Shown here: positions 26,883 to 46,040 of the stretch, piece by piece
Layout of the letters: each line of letters begins with the position of its first letter
How positions within the stretch are numbered: the stretch's first letter is position 1
From: Merluccius polli
Taxonomy: Eukaryota > Chordata > Actinopteri > Gadiformes > Merlucciidae
Length of the DNA stretch: 64,000 nt
Direction: 5' to 3'
NCBI GenBank assembly: GCA_030340625.1
Contig: JAOPHQ010002336.1
Coordinates: 1-64,000, forward strand
Translations under genes and position numbers: made by a program
Notes under the pieces: model-generated
Told to the model about the DNA's origin: nothing
Database searches by the model: none
What the model saw: the letters and a program-made list of their open reading frames with translations, nothing else

Positions 26883-27381
26883 CCCTCCCCAATGCAGCAT
26901 TAGTAATGCTCAACAGATTGAACATAATATTGTCTAATATCTGAATATATGAGCTACAGTTGAAAGCAGTATTGGCCTATTGCAGAATACCATACTCATA
27001 ACACTTATAACGCTTACCTTCTGCATTTACGACTATTGTGCCAATCACACCTTCGTGTGTATCAATTCTCTTCAAAGTCTCCTCAATTTCAGCCTGTAGG
27101 GAAAGAGAAATCAAGAAATTAATGAACATAAACATAAACACATATTACACCTTTACGACAAATCGAATTAAGAAATATATAATGAATTTTAAAACAGATC
27201 CTACAAGGTACTGTAAAACCAACTAGGAAGGATAAAGTAGCCTAACGTGAATTCTATTTTATGTAACTTTTATTTGTTTCTTATTGCTAGAAGACAAGAG
27301 AAATACAGACCCTGACATTGAAAACAGTTTCAGTCCCAAAACACCTGATTTAATGTATTAGCTAAATCGCGTTATTACCAT
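26309..27381 (-). CDS. dynlrb2: Dynein light chain roadblock-type 2
   Basis: Four exons on the minus strand: 27379-27381 (just the ATG, followed by donor GTAATA), 27018-27093, 26468-26635 and 26309-26349. Joined, they give a 95-aa protein beginning M-AEIEETLKRI and containing TPIRTTLDNSTAVQYAGLL, ARSSVRDIDPQNDLT, LRIRSKKHEIMVAP and the ending EFLLIVIQNIP. This is almost a full match to vertebrate DYNLRB proteins (96 aa); an ATG-only first coding exon is inferred from the phase and a good acceptor. Roadblock/LC7 proteins dimerise and bind the dynein intermediate chain; DYNLRB2 is the form enriched in testis and ciliated cells. The type 2 rather than type 1 assignment rests on resemblance and the ciliary-type promoter and is less certain than the family. 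Confidence 0.92.
26732..26880. repeat. CA microsatellites in dynlrb2 intron
   Basis: Several CA arrays lie in the intron. The stretch CTGTCTCTC(A/T)CCTTCAGTCC at about 26746-26766 recurs beside the gse1 CA array at about 17379-17399, so this microsatellite shares flanking sequence with one elsewhere in the window. Confidence 0.85.
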
Positions 27382-28279
27382 TTTACACGGAGCTCAGGGT
27401 GGCTGTTGGCCGTCCGGTGCTGCAGCGTCCCTCCGTTGCCATGGGAAACCGGAAGTTTCTCATGGCAACGGAAGTTGAGTGTTCGTCAGCGGAAGTGAGG
27501 TGCAGCAGTAATGGACAAACATGTTATATATTATTATCAATATAAGAAATGTAAAGCACAATAACAATTAAGTAAAGTAAGACAAGTCTGTCAACAAAGG
27601 ATACAAATAGTATTGATATTGATTGCGGGTAATATCATGAATATGCACCAAAAGCCTAAAGTAATGTTTCGAATTGCCATATCTATGTTATTAGTTGTAC
27701 ATTTCAATAGGAGCTTCGTTTAAAATAAAGTAAATGAAGTCAACTGTTTTATCTGTTCATTATGTTTAAACACTTCTGACAGTGAACATGCGCAATTCGG
27801 TGCTCATCCGTCGCGGTGCTGAGCCGCACAGTGAACTACAGTATGACCAGTTCCCGCCAATATTACGGAGCTGCTATTTTAAAAATAACTTGGAAACAGT
27901 TAAATAGTTTCCGAAATATGTTGTATATATTGTAAATGTTAACTGTAAAGTAAAAGTACCTTCTCCTTGTAAACCTGCTAATGTATGCTCACCCTATAGC
28001 CTGAATGACATAACTGCCGCTACTGACTTGGATGTAGAAACGGTTTCGTTGTAAACTTGTTTTTCTGGGCTGTTTAGTGCCAGTTGACTTTTTTTCAGCC
28101 AACAATTTGGACACAGTAAGGGTTTATCTCATGTGTTATGTGCTTTGTATCAAATATTATCAGTATATGCATGCAAATGCTAATAGGCCGGCTGTGTGAG
28201 AAATACACAATCGTATTGACTTTAACTACAGTAGTATGTTGTCTTCCATGGTGTACACTAGGGTTATGTGAAACAAGAA
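27382..28279. promoter_or_regulatory. Head-to-head dynlrb2/terb1 promoter region
   Basis: About 900 bp separate the two start codons, which face away from each other. Near dynlrb2 are two X-box-like motifs, GTTGCCATGGGAAAC (27435-27449) and GTTTCTCATGGCAAC (27455-27469), and three CGGAAG ETS-type cores (near 27449, 27469 and 27490). Nearer terb1 are an NRF1-like ATGCGCA (about 27789) and an E2F-like TTCCCGCC (27851-27858). RFX factors acting through X-boxes drive ciliary genes. The motifs are seen; their use is inferred. Confidence 0.6.
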
Positions 28280-37146
<8,867 letters not shown>

Positions 37147-38719
37147 TGGTAACAGGAACCTACCCGAATGCTAATGCTACATCTTGCTTGAATTTGTCTT
37201 TGTTTTTATCAGACCTCCAGTGCCCAGATATCGATTACACCTAAACTTTTGAGTTTGAAACCTTGTCAATCGCAAATAACGTTCAATAAGTAAAGAAACA
37301 ATATATTACAAATATATTAGTATTTTGTATTGTAACTTCATCGTTTCATTGTTGAGTAGCTGGTCATATATAAATATATATATATTTATTCATTTATTTA
37401 TTGTGTTCTCTGTTTACCAATGCACTTTATTGGATGATTTGGTTAGTGTTTCTCAATTAAATTTGGTGTTCAATTCAGAATATCGCTCTGCTTTTGTTGT
37501 TACTTTCAATTGTTTCTATTGGCATTTTACTATATCGTGTCATGGAAACAAATGCTTACTTTATTCCTGTACTCCATCAGTCATTCTCTCAAATAATAAA
37601 GTAAATGAACAAGAAACAGGGATAGTCACATGGCAAGCAGTTTGTTTATTGAGCTTAAGGCCTGTGGCATGAGGTATGAATCATCACTGCTGAGAAACAC
37701 CCATAAAACCCCTGTGAAACTTGCTAAACCCAGCTTCGAAATATGCCTTTCACCAGCCTCATTAGTCATAGTCCCATTGCTTGCATCTCGCCCAGAGGCT
37801 GAAGCATATATAAATAACAAATGTATCTTGCAAAGACCAGGCTGACAGTTGATATGGAACACCACTGAATCTCACAAACCAGATTGGTTCTTCCCATTTT
37901 CAGTTCAATGAGTACATTCACAAAAATGGCTATATTGTTGTTTATGTCCCATAAACATCCCATTTTCATATACACCAACTTAACTTAAACTATGTTTGCA
38001 TTTAAAAAGAACAACACTAAATATAATCTTGCCTCCATAGACTTCATTGCCTTTCAAAGTCTCTACCAAAACTTTCTGGGTTAATCTTCATGTATGTCGA
38101 TATTGAATATATATTGAATTTGATTCCCATGCGTCTATTGCATGACTTGTTTAAGACTAGTTGAGAGAGCATGAAAGAAGTTTCAGAACATGAAAGATTA
38201 TACGCTTGTGGTTTAACCATCCTTTTACGGTTATGAAATGTGTCCAAGAATACAGTAATCTCTTTCAAACACCGTAGTCATCCCTCCCTTGAGCTTTACA
38301 AAAAGGGTTGAACTTCTTGAACTACTTGAATAAATAGTATTGTACCGTGTTTAACATAATGTGTTTAAAACATTAACTAGAAAGATTTGCATATTAAAAA
38401 ACAACAACAGTGAAACACTGGTTAAACCCCAAATATGACATGCATTGGGATCTCTAGATCAAGTAATTTGAAAGAAAATATGTTGATTAACGTGAAAAAC
38501 AATAGGACTAACAAAAGACACTAACCCAGATGTCAGATGGTGCATCTGCAATGGGAATTGCAGTGATCCGATTGTTCAGAATGAGCTTGGTGAAAAAGTC
38601 ACTCCCAACTAAATGTAACTACTGGGAGACTGTCCATTACCTTACTGATGAGATCACATTCAAACTGCTTAAAATCCCCCAAACCCTCACTGTCCACCTC
38701 CACTGACCTCCCTGGGGAT
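37147..38719. other. terb1 3' end and intergenic DNA
   Basis: No gene is seen. The sequence is AT-rich; an AATAAA at about 37595 could serve terb1. The downstream end of the convergent minus-strand repeat-protein gene also lies here. Confidence 0.5.
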
Positions 38720-41700
38720 TCACCAGGTTCCAGGCATGGAGTTTACAACACCCAAACTGCTGCTCTGGAATTCATCATCCCAAGGGAAGTCTGTTGGCAC
38801 CTCTGGGTCCACTGGGTCAGCGATAGTGGCCACGGAGAGTTGGCAAGTAACATCTGATACAGTCTCTACCGATGCAGAGGCCTGGCTGACTTGCTCTGGT
38901 AGAACCTCGAGGATTAGCTGACCTGTTTCCTGTACCAGGATCTGTGACATAACTGGAAGACATCCGGGGGTTGGTTCAGATTGTACGATGAGTTTGGGTT
39001 CAGGAAGAGGTTTTGGTACTTGGCATGGGATAGGTTCTGGTAATGGGTCTGGGATGGATTCAGGTTTTTGAACACATTTTTGAGTTGGTTCTGATTCTGT
39101 AATGAGTTTAGGTTCAGAAACAGGTTCTGGTTCTTTGTCTGGGGTGGATTCATGTGAAATACATTCTGGGATTGGCTCTGATTCTGTGATGAGTTTGGGT
39201 TCAGGAATAGCTTCTAGTACAGTATCTGGTCTAGATGCAGTTTCTGGAACACAATCTGTGTTTGGTTCTGATTCTGTGATGAGGTTTGGTTCAGCAAAAG
39301 GTCCTGGTACTTGGCATGGGATAGATGTGTGTTCTGGAATACATTCTAGGATTGGTTCTGTTTCAGTGATTATTGTTGCTTCAGGAACAGGTTGTGGTAC
39401 TTTGTCTGAGATAGATTCAGGGTTTGGAAGACTTTCCAGGGTTGGTTCTGTGATGAGTTTGAGTTTAGCAACAGGTTCTGGTAGTAGATCTGGGATGTAG
39501 GCAGGTTCCGGAAAACATTCTGTGCTTGGTTTTGAGTCTGTGATTAGTTTAGCTTCAGGAAGAGGTTCTGGAACTTTGTCTGAGATAGGTTCAGGCTCTG
39601 GAATACATTCTGGGGTTGGTTCTGATTCTGTGATTAGTTTGGCTTCACAAATGCCTTCTGGTAGCAGGCCTGGGATGGAGGCAAGTTCTGGAACACATTC
39701 TCTGCTTGATTCTGATTCTGTGATGAGTTTGGGTGCGGGAATAGGTTCCAGTCGTAGGTCTGGGATTGATTCAGGTTCTGGAATGCATTCTGGGGTTAGC
39801 TCTGATTCTGCAATGAGTTTGGGTTCAGTGACCTGATCTTTTACTTGATGTGCGATATGTTCAGGTTCTGGAACATATTCTATGTTTATTTCTGATTCTG
39901 TGATGAGTTTGGGTTTAGGCATAGCTACTGGTAGTGGATCATGGGTAGATGTTTCAGGAATACATCCTGAAGTTGTTTCCGATTCCGTAATGTGTATAGG
40001 TTCAGGAACAGGCTCTGGTACTTGGTCTTGGATTGATTCAGGTTCTGGGATTGGTTCTGATTCTGTAATGAGTTTGGGTTCAAGAACAGGTTCTTGTAAT
40101 AGGTCTAGGATATATTCAGGCTGTGGAACATATTCTGTGTTTGGTTCCGATTCTGGGATGAGTTTGAGTTCAGGAACCGGTACTTGTACTTTGCATTGCA
40201 TGGATTCTGGTTCTGGATAGCATTTTTGGGTTGGTTGTGATTCTGTGATGAGTTTGGGTTCAGGAACAGGCTCTGGTAATGAGTTTGGGGTGGGTTCGTG
40301 TTCTGGAATACATTCTGCGGTTGGTTCCGATTCTGTAATGAGTTTGGGTTCAGGAACAGGTTCTGGTAGTAGGCATGGGATTGATTCAGGTTCTGGAATA
40401 TGTTCTGGGACTGGTTGTGATTCTGTGATGAGTTTGAATTCAGGAATAAGCTCTGAGTGTAGGTCTTGGATTGATTCAGGTTCTGGAATACATTCTAGGG
40501 TTATTTCTGTTTGTGTCATAAGTTTAGGCTCAGGAACAGGTGCTGGTACTTGGTCTGGGATTGAATCAGGTTCTGGAATGCATTCTGGGGTGGTTTCTGT
40601 GATGGGGTTGGGCTCAGGCATAGGTACTGGTAGTGGATCTAGGATGGATTCAGGTTCTGGAATACATTCTGAGGTTGTTTGTGATTCTTTGATGAGTTTG
40701 AATTCAGGAAGCAGGTCTTGTACTTTACATTGCATAGAGGCAGGTTCTAGATTACATTCTTGGGTTGGTTGTGATTCTGTTTTGAGTTTGGGTTCAGGCA
40801 TAGGTACTGGTAGTGGGTCTAGGATAGTTTCAGGTTCTGGAATACATTCTGAGGTTGGTTCTGATTCTGTGACGAGTTTGGGTTCAGCAACAGGCTCTGG
40901 TAATGAGTTTGGGGTGGATTTGGGTTCTGGAATACATTCTTGGATTTTTTGTGATTCTGTGATGAGTTTGAATTCAGGAATAGGTTCTGATTGTCGGTCT
41001 GGGATTGATTCATGTCCTGGAATGCATTCTGGGGTGGTTTCTGTGATGAGTTTAGGCTCAGGCAAATGTACTGGTAGTGGGTCTAGGATGGATTCAGGTT
41101 CTGGAACATATTCTATGTTTGGTTCCGATTCTTTGATGAGTTTGAGTTCAAGAAGCAGGTCTTGTACTTTACATTGCATAGATTCAGGTTCTGGATTACA
41201 TTCTTGGGTTGATTGTGATTCTATCATGAGTTCGGGTTCAGGCATATGTACTGGTAGTGGGTCTAGGATAGTTTTAGGTTCTGGAATACATTCTGAGGTT
41301 GGTTCTGATTCTGTGATGAGTTTGGGTTCAGGAACAGGCTCTGATAGTGAGTTTAGGGTGGATTCGGGTTCTGGAATACATTCTTGGGTTTTTTGTGATT
41401 CTGCGATGAGTTTGAATTCATGACTAGGTTCTGATTGTAGGTCTGGGATTGATTCATGTCCTGGAATGCATTCTGGGGTGGTTTCTGTGATGAGTTTAGG
41501 CTCAGGCAAAGGTACTGGTAGTGGGTCTAGGATGGATTCAGGTTCTGGAACATATTCTATGTTTGGTTCCGATTCTTTGATGAGTTTGAGTTCAGGAAGC
41601 AGCTCTTGTACTTTACATTGCATAGATTCAGGTTCTGGATTACATTCTTGGGTTGGTTGTGATTCTATCATGAGTTTGGGTTCAGGCATATGTACTGGTA

Positions 41701-44179
41701 GTGGGTCTATGATAGTTTCAGGTTCTGGAATACATTCTGAGGTTGGTTCTGATTCTGTGATGAGTTTGGGTTCAGGAACAGGCTCTGATAGTGAGTTTAG
41801 GGTGGATTCGGGTTCTGGAATACATTCTAGGGTTTTTTGTGATTCTGCGATGAGTTTGAATTCAGGAATAGGTTCTGATTGTAGATCTGGGACTGATTCA
41901 TGTCCTGGAATGCATTCTGGGGTGGTTTCTGTGATGGGTTTAGGCTCTGGCATAGGTACTAGTAGTGGGTCTAGGATGGATTCAGGTTCTGAAACATATT
42001 CTATGTTTGGTTCCGATTCTTTGATGAGTTTGAATTCAGGAATAGGTTCTGATTTTAGGTCTGGGGTTGATTCATGTCCTGGAATGCATTCTGGGGTTAT
42101 TTCTGTTTCTGTGATGAGTTTGGGTTCAGGCATAGGTTCTGGTAGTGGGTCTAGGATGGATTCAGGTTCTGGAATACATTCTGCAGTTGGTTCCAATTCT
42201 GTAATTAGTTTGGGTTCAGGAACAGATTGTTGTACTTGACAACAATGAGATTGTTGTACTTCAGAACAATCTGGGGCTGGTTCTGATTCGGGGGTGAGTT
42301 TAGGTTCATGAACAGGTTCTGGTATTTGACGTGCGATAGATTCAGGTTCTGGAATACATTCTGTAGTTGGTTCAGATTCTGTGATTAGTTTAGGTTCAAG
42401 AATAGGTTCTGGTAGTATGTATGGGATTGATTCAGGTTCTGAAATATGTTCTGGGTTTGATTCAGATTCTGAGATGAGTTTGAGTTCAGGATCCAGTTCT
42501 TGTACTTTGCCTTGAATAGATTTGGGTTCTGGAATACATTCTTGGGTTGGTTGTGATTCTGTGATGAGTTTGAATTCAGGAATAGGTTCTGATCGTAGGT
42601 CTGGGATTGATTCAGCTTCTGGTATACATTCTGGGGTGGTTTCGGTGATGAGTTTAGGCTCTGGCATAGGTACTAGTAGTGGGTCTAGGATGGATTCAGG
42701 TTCTGGAACATATTCTATGTTTGGTTCCGATTCTTTGATGAGTTTGAGTTCAGGAAGCAGCTCTTGTACTTTACATTGCATAGATTCAGGTTCTGGATTA
42801 CATTCTTGGGTTGGTTGTGATTCTATCATGAGTTTGGGTTCAGGCATATGTACTGGTAGTGGGTCTAGGATAGTTTCAGGTTCTGGAATACATTCTGAGG
42901 ATGGTTCTGATTCTGTGATGAGTTTGGGTTCAGGAACAGGCTCTGGTAATGAGTTTGGGGTGGATTCGGGTTCTGGATTACATTCTTGGGTTGTTTGTGA
43001 TTCTGTGATGAGTTTGGGTTCCGGCATAGGTTCTGGTAGTGGGTCTAGGATTGATTCAGGTTCTGGAATACATTCTGCAGTTGGTTCCAATTCTGTAATG
43101 AGTTTGGGTTCAGGAACAGATTGTTGTACTTGACAACAATCAGATTGTTGTACTTCAGAACAATCTGGGTCTGGTTCTGATTCGGGGATGAGTTTACGTT
43201 CATGAACAGGTTCTGGTATTTGGCGTGAGATAGATTCAGGTTCTGGAATACATTCTGTGGTTGGTTCAGATTCTGTGATTAGTTTAGGTTCAGGAATAGG
43301 TTCTGGTAGTATGTATGGGATTGATTCAGGTTCTGAAATACGTTCTGGGTTTGATTCAGATTCTGAGATGAGTTTGAGTTCAGGATCCAGTTCTTGTACT
43401 TTGCCTTGAATAGATTTGGGTTCTGGAATACATTCTTGGGTTGGTTGTGATTCTGTGATGAGTTTGAATTCAGGAATAGGTTCTGATCGTAGGTCTGGGA
43501 TTGATTCAGCTTCTGGTATACATTCTGGGGTTATTTCTGTTTCTGTGATGAGTGTGGGTTCAGGAACAGGCTCAGGTTCTGGAATGCATTTGGAGGTTTG
43601 TTCTGATGCTGTAATTGATTTGGGTTCAAGAATAGGTTTTAGTAATAGGTCTGGTATGGATTCAGGTTCTGGAACAGATTCCAGGGTTGGTTCTGATTCT
43701 ACAATGAGTTTGGGTTCAGGAACCGTTTGTTGTACTTGACCTAGGATATGCTCTTGTTCTGGAATACATTCTGGGGTAGATTCTGAATCTATGACCAGTT
43801 TGGGTTCAGGTACAGTCTGTGGTATTGGCTCTGGCTCTTTCACAGGTACTTTTTCAACAACACCAGTGTCCTGGGGTTCAACTACCAAGCCCTCAGGCTT
43901 GTACTGCGCAGACGCTTCAGGTTCTGGTTTAATGCCAAGTGCCTCCGTGGCAGAGAGAGCCAAGGATTGTAGCTCATCTTTAGCTTCTGCAACAAGACCC
44001 ACCAATAGCTGAGATGCCTCCTGTGATACCACGACTGGTAGGCTAGTCAGGATGTCTGCCACTACCTCAGGGCCCTCTGTCTTCTGCTGAGGAGCTCTAC
44101 CCTCTTCAGCCTCCTGCTTTGCGGGAACCCTCTCAGCACCACTGGCTGGCTCTATTTGCTTGCTGAACAGGTTTCCCAT
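38720..44179 (-). CDS. Pro/Glu-rich 30-aa repeat protein, unrecognised
   Basis: One open exon encodes 1819 aa. I do not recognise the gene. It starts MGNLFSKQIEP; Gly2 with Ser6 and Lys7 fits an N-myristoylation signal, so the N-terminus may be membrane-anchored. Residues of about 30-90 are non-repetitive and helix-prone (SQEASQLLVGLVAEAKDELQ). The body is roughly 50-55 copies of a 30-aa unit of the kind PEPKLITESEPTPECIPEPE, then S-I-P-D-P-L-P-E-P-V, nearly all with one Cys per unit. The last 75 or so residues are unique, ending PTDFPWDDEFQ...MPGTW. There is no transmembrane segment or known catalytic motif. The ATG exon starts after a good acceptor (TGTGTACAG, exon from about 44187), and a candidate non-coding first exon lies upstream (ending at 44885 with donor GTGGGT). 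Expression and function are unknown. Confidence 0.75.
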   Translation of the reverse strand: MGNLFSKQIEPASGAERVPAKQEAEEGRAPQQKTEGPEVVADILTSLPVVVSQEASQLLVGLVAEAKDELQSLALSATEALGIKPEPEASAQYKPEGLVVEPQDTGVVEKVPVKEPEPIPQTVPEPKLVIDSESTPECIPEQEHILGQVQQTVPEPKLIVESEPTLESVPEPESIPDLLLKPILEPKSITASEQTSKCIPEPEPVPEPTLITETEITPECIPEAESIPDLRSEPIPEFKLITESQPTQECIPEPKSIQGKVQELDPELKLISESESNPERISEPESIPYILPEPIPEPKLITESEPTTECIPEPESISRQIPEPVHERKLIPESEPDPDCSEVQQSDCCQVQQSVPEPKLITELEPTAECIPEPESILDPLPEPMPEPKLITESQTTQECNPEPESTPNSLPEPVPEPKLITESEPSSECIPEPETILDPLPVHMPEPKLMIESQPTQECNPEPESMQCKVQELLPELKLIKESEPNIEYVPEPESILDPLLVPMPEPKLITETTPECIPEAESIPDLRSEPIPEFKLITESQPTQECIPEPKSIQGKVQELDPELKLISESESNPEHISEPESIPYILPEPILEPKLITESEPTTECIPEPESIARQIPEPVHEPKLTPESEPAPDCSEVQQSHCCQVQQSVPEPKLITELEPTAECIPEPESILDPLPEPMPEPKLITETEITPECIPGHESTPDLKSEPIPEFKLIKESEPNIEYVSEPESILDPLLVPMPEPKPITETTPECIPGHESVPDLQSEPIPEFKLIAESQKTLECIPEPESTLNSLSEPVPEPKLITESEPTSECIPEPETIIDPLPVHMPEPKLMIESQPTQECNPEPESMQCKVQELLPELKLIKESEPNIEYVPEPESILDPLPVPLPEPKLITETTPECIPGHESIPDLQSEPSHEFKLIAESQKTQECIPEPESTLNSLSEPVPEPKLITESEPTSECIPEPKTILDPLPVHMPEPELMIESQSTQECNPEPESMQCKVQDLLLELKLIKESEPNIEYVPEPESILDPLPVHLPEPKLITETTPECIPGHESIPDRQSEPIPEFKLITESQKIQECIPEPKSTPNSLPEPVAEPKLVTESEPTSECIPEPETILDPLPVPMPEPKLKTESQPTQECNLEPASMQCKVQDLLPEFKLIKESQTTSECIPEPESILDPLPVPMPEPNPITETTPECIPEPDSIPDQVPAPVPEPKLMTQTEITLECIPEPESIQDLHSELIPEFKLITESQPVPEHIPEPESIPCLLPEPVPEPKLITESEPTAECIPEHEPTPNSLPEPVPEPKLITESQPTQKCYPEPESMQCKVQVPVPELKLIPESEPNTEYVPQPEYILDLLQEPVLEPKLITESEPIPEPESIQDQVPEPVPEPIHITESETTSGCIPETSTHDPLPVAMPKPKLITESEINIEYVPEPEHIAHQVKDQVTEPKLIAESELTPECIPEPESIPDLRLEPIPAPKLITESESSRECVPELASIPGLLPEGICEAKLITESEPTPECIPEPEPISDKVPEPLPEAKLITDSKPSTECFPEPAYIPDLLPEPVAKLKLITEPTLESLPNPESISDKVPQPVPEATIITETEPILECIPEHTSIPCQVPGPFAEPNLITESEPNTDCVPETASRPDTVLEAIPEPKLITESEPIPECISHESTPDKEPEPVSEPKLITESEPTQKCVQKPESIPDPLPEPIPCQVPKPLPEPKLIVQSEPTPGCLPVMSQILVQETGQLILEVLPEQVSQASASVETVSDVTCQLSVATIADPVDPEVPTDFPWDDEFQSSSLGVVNSMPGTW
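40980..43520. repeat. Higher-order duplications inside the repeat gene
   Basis: On top of the 90-bp unit there are larger copies. A block of 444 bp (148 codons) recurs with starts near 41043, 41487 and 41931. A block containing the EVQQSDCCQVQQS-type interruption recurs 894 bp apart (around 42237 and 43131). Both periods are multiples of three, so the frame is kept. Confidence 0.85.
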
Positions 44180-44195
44180 TTCTCAGTCTGTACAC

Positions 44196-46007
44196 AGGAA
44201 AGTCATAAATGGGAATTAAATAGTATTATTATTATTAATATTATATATGCCAGGGGCGCCGAGGAACAAAGTGACACAAATGTGTCAAGACCTGATTTAA
44301 ATGTAAATATTAGCTTAGGTTACAAAACAAGTTCTAACTAGAAAACATCAACATAAAAACATATCCTGCCTGCAACAGTGTTGGGCACTATAACTAGACA
44401 TGTCATAATTAGTCTACTTGTATGACAGAACAAGAAGAATTAATAAATAGAAGATGATATTACACAATTTGCAATAAACAACAATTACTCAATACTATGC
44501 ACACTTAGGGTTTGTCATGTTTAATTTTGCCACTTAAACTCCTTCCAGAAAGTGTGTCATGTTAATTTATAAAAAGTAATATAAAGTATTTTATATTTAT
44601 TTATCATAGTTATTTCAAAATGTAAAAAAATGTCAGATGCTATCCTGAATATAATGTCAATGCATCACATTGTTATACTAATCAATGACACAGAACAGAA
44701 TATTAACTAATTACTGATCGATTATCGGTTTGTTCATGTTATTAAATGCAGAAAATAGATGACGTAGTAATGATGTAGGCCTGTGTCCCTCATGTAAGCT
44801 CAAACAAATATTTAATATCCAAGTTAGACAAGAAAATAATGCATTCCATTCGGATGAAGTTGTTAAAAAGTTGAATAAACCCACCTTGAGTCTTTTGGCA
44901 AAATAATGGTGAGTCTTCTTGAGGAAGTTGAGATGGATAAATGTGCAATGCTCTCAAGACATGCTCCAGCTGACGACAGGGTGTGTACCATCTGGTAAAC
45001 ACTGGGATGAGGACTGTGCGTTGGCATATAGCTGCACCCAAAAACTGAGTGCGTGTGAGGCGGAGAGAGGGTCATGCATTGTAGCGTTGTCCCCGGTCTA
45101 CCGCGACGCAACTTCCGGTCTCGTACTTCCTACGAGCTTTGAACGCCGGTTAACAGTCTCCGGAGCGAGAAGAATCAAAACATGACGAGAATAACCACAA
45201 CTAACAACAACGACAAGGAGAATAAATATGTAGTTTTGACGAATAATCTTACAAAGCAATATCCGGATATATAGCAATATCCCCATCTAACGGAAACGGA
45301 TATCCCTCTACCGGATGTCCCGCCCCCTCTCTCGCCAATAACGCTCATTGGCAGCACCCCAGTCCAGGCGTGTCGTCATGAGACGAGAACGCCTGCGACT
45401 GAGTCCGCGTGCCCCTTACACCCTCTGGCGTCACTGGGAAACCAGGAGAATCACATGGGCCCGTTTCTGTGAACGTAATGGTCTATTAGTTTTACTTAGC
45501 CTCCTCTTGAGGCCCATTCATACTGGAGACTAGTTAGGGTAGTCAGCTGTAAATATAATTCATTCAAAGACCGGTCTGTTGCGCAGTGCAAAGGTTAGAA
45601 AGTTTGCGTATTATATCACAGCTGCCTGGTTCAGCAACAACAGCTGATAGCAACATCCACCCGTGACGCGAAAGTGAAAGTAACGAATATCTTGAGTCGA
45701 CGCTGTGAGCCGTCTGTAAGTACGTAGTAGGCTATTATATAAGAGATTTTACTTTATTAATCCCACATTGGGGGTGGGATTTTTTTTTACACACAGACAC
45801 ACACATAGGCCTGAAATACATGCACACACACACACAAATACAGACAGACATAATTATAATACAATAACTACTGCCCCCCCCCGGGGATTATTAAAGTGAC
45901 GTTATAAAGTTTTTTTTAAACACACACACACGAATTTTGTCAAAAGACACTGAAACGCAGTGTGCCAAGAGCAGATGTTGAGTTTGTGGTTTGCTTGTCT
46001 TTACTAG
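44196..46007. other. Divergent upstream region, no coding sequence
   Basis: This lies between the repeat gene (minus) and the TMEM140-like gene (plus). A GC-rich stretch with CTTCCGG motifs (45090-45180) may be a promoter for the minus-strand transcript; its candidate first exon ends at 44885 before donor GTGGGT. A short LINE-tail-like piece (TTTATTAATCCCACATTGGG, near 45750) and CA repeats lie at 45750-45930. Confidence 0.45.
45670..45681 (+). promoter_or_regulatory. ISRE-like element upstream of tmem140-like gene
   Basis: GAAAGTGAAAGT matches the interferon-stimulated response element pattern GAAANNGAAANY exactly. It lies about 35 bp before a good donor (GTAAGTACG, from 45716), whose intron would end at the acceptor TTTACTAG (46000-46007) before the coding exon. 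The motif is seen; interferon control is inferred. Confidence 0.55.
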
Positions 46008-46040
46008 ATCTCCACTTTGGGGGGTGATCGCACTGCTAAG

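Noticed and set aside
39102..43739. Long open frames on the plus strand rich in Ser and Gly (for example 40245-41423)
   Set aside because: They are the antisense of the repeat-protein gene and stay open because the 90-bp unit has no stop in that frame. They lack unique ends, splice context and an independent start.
46017..46040. Upstream extension of the tmem140-like protein
   Set aside because: The extension begins with TTG; the first ATG in frame is at 46041 and is followed directly by a hydrophobic segment.
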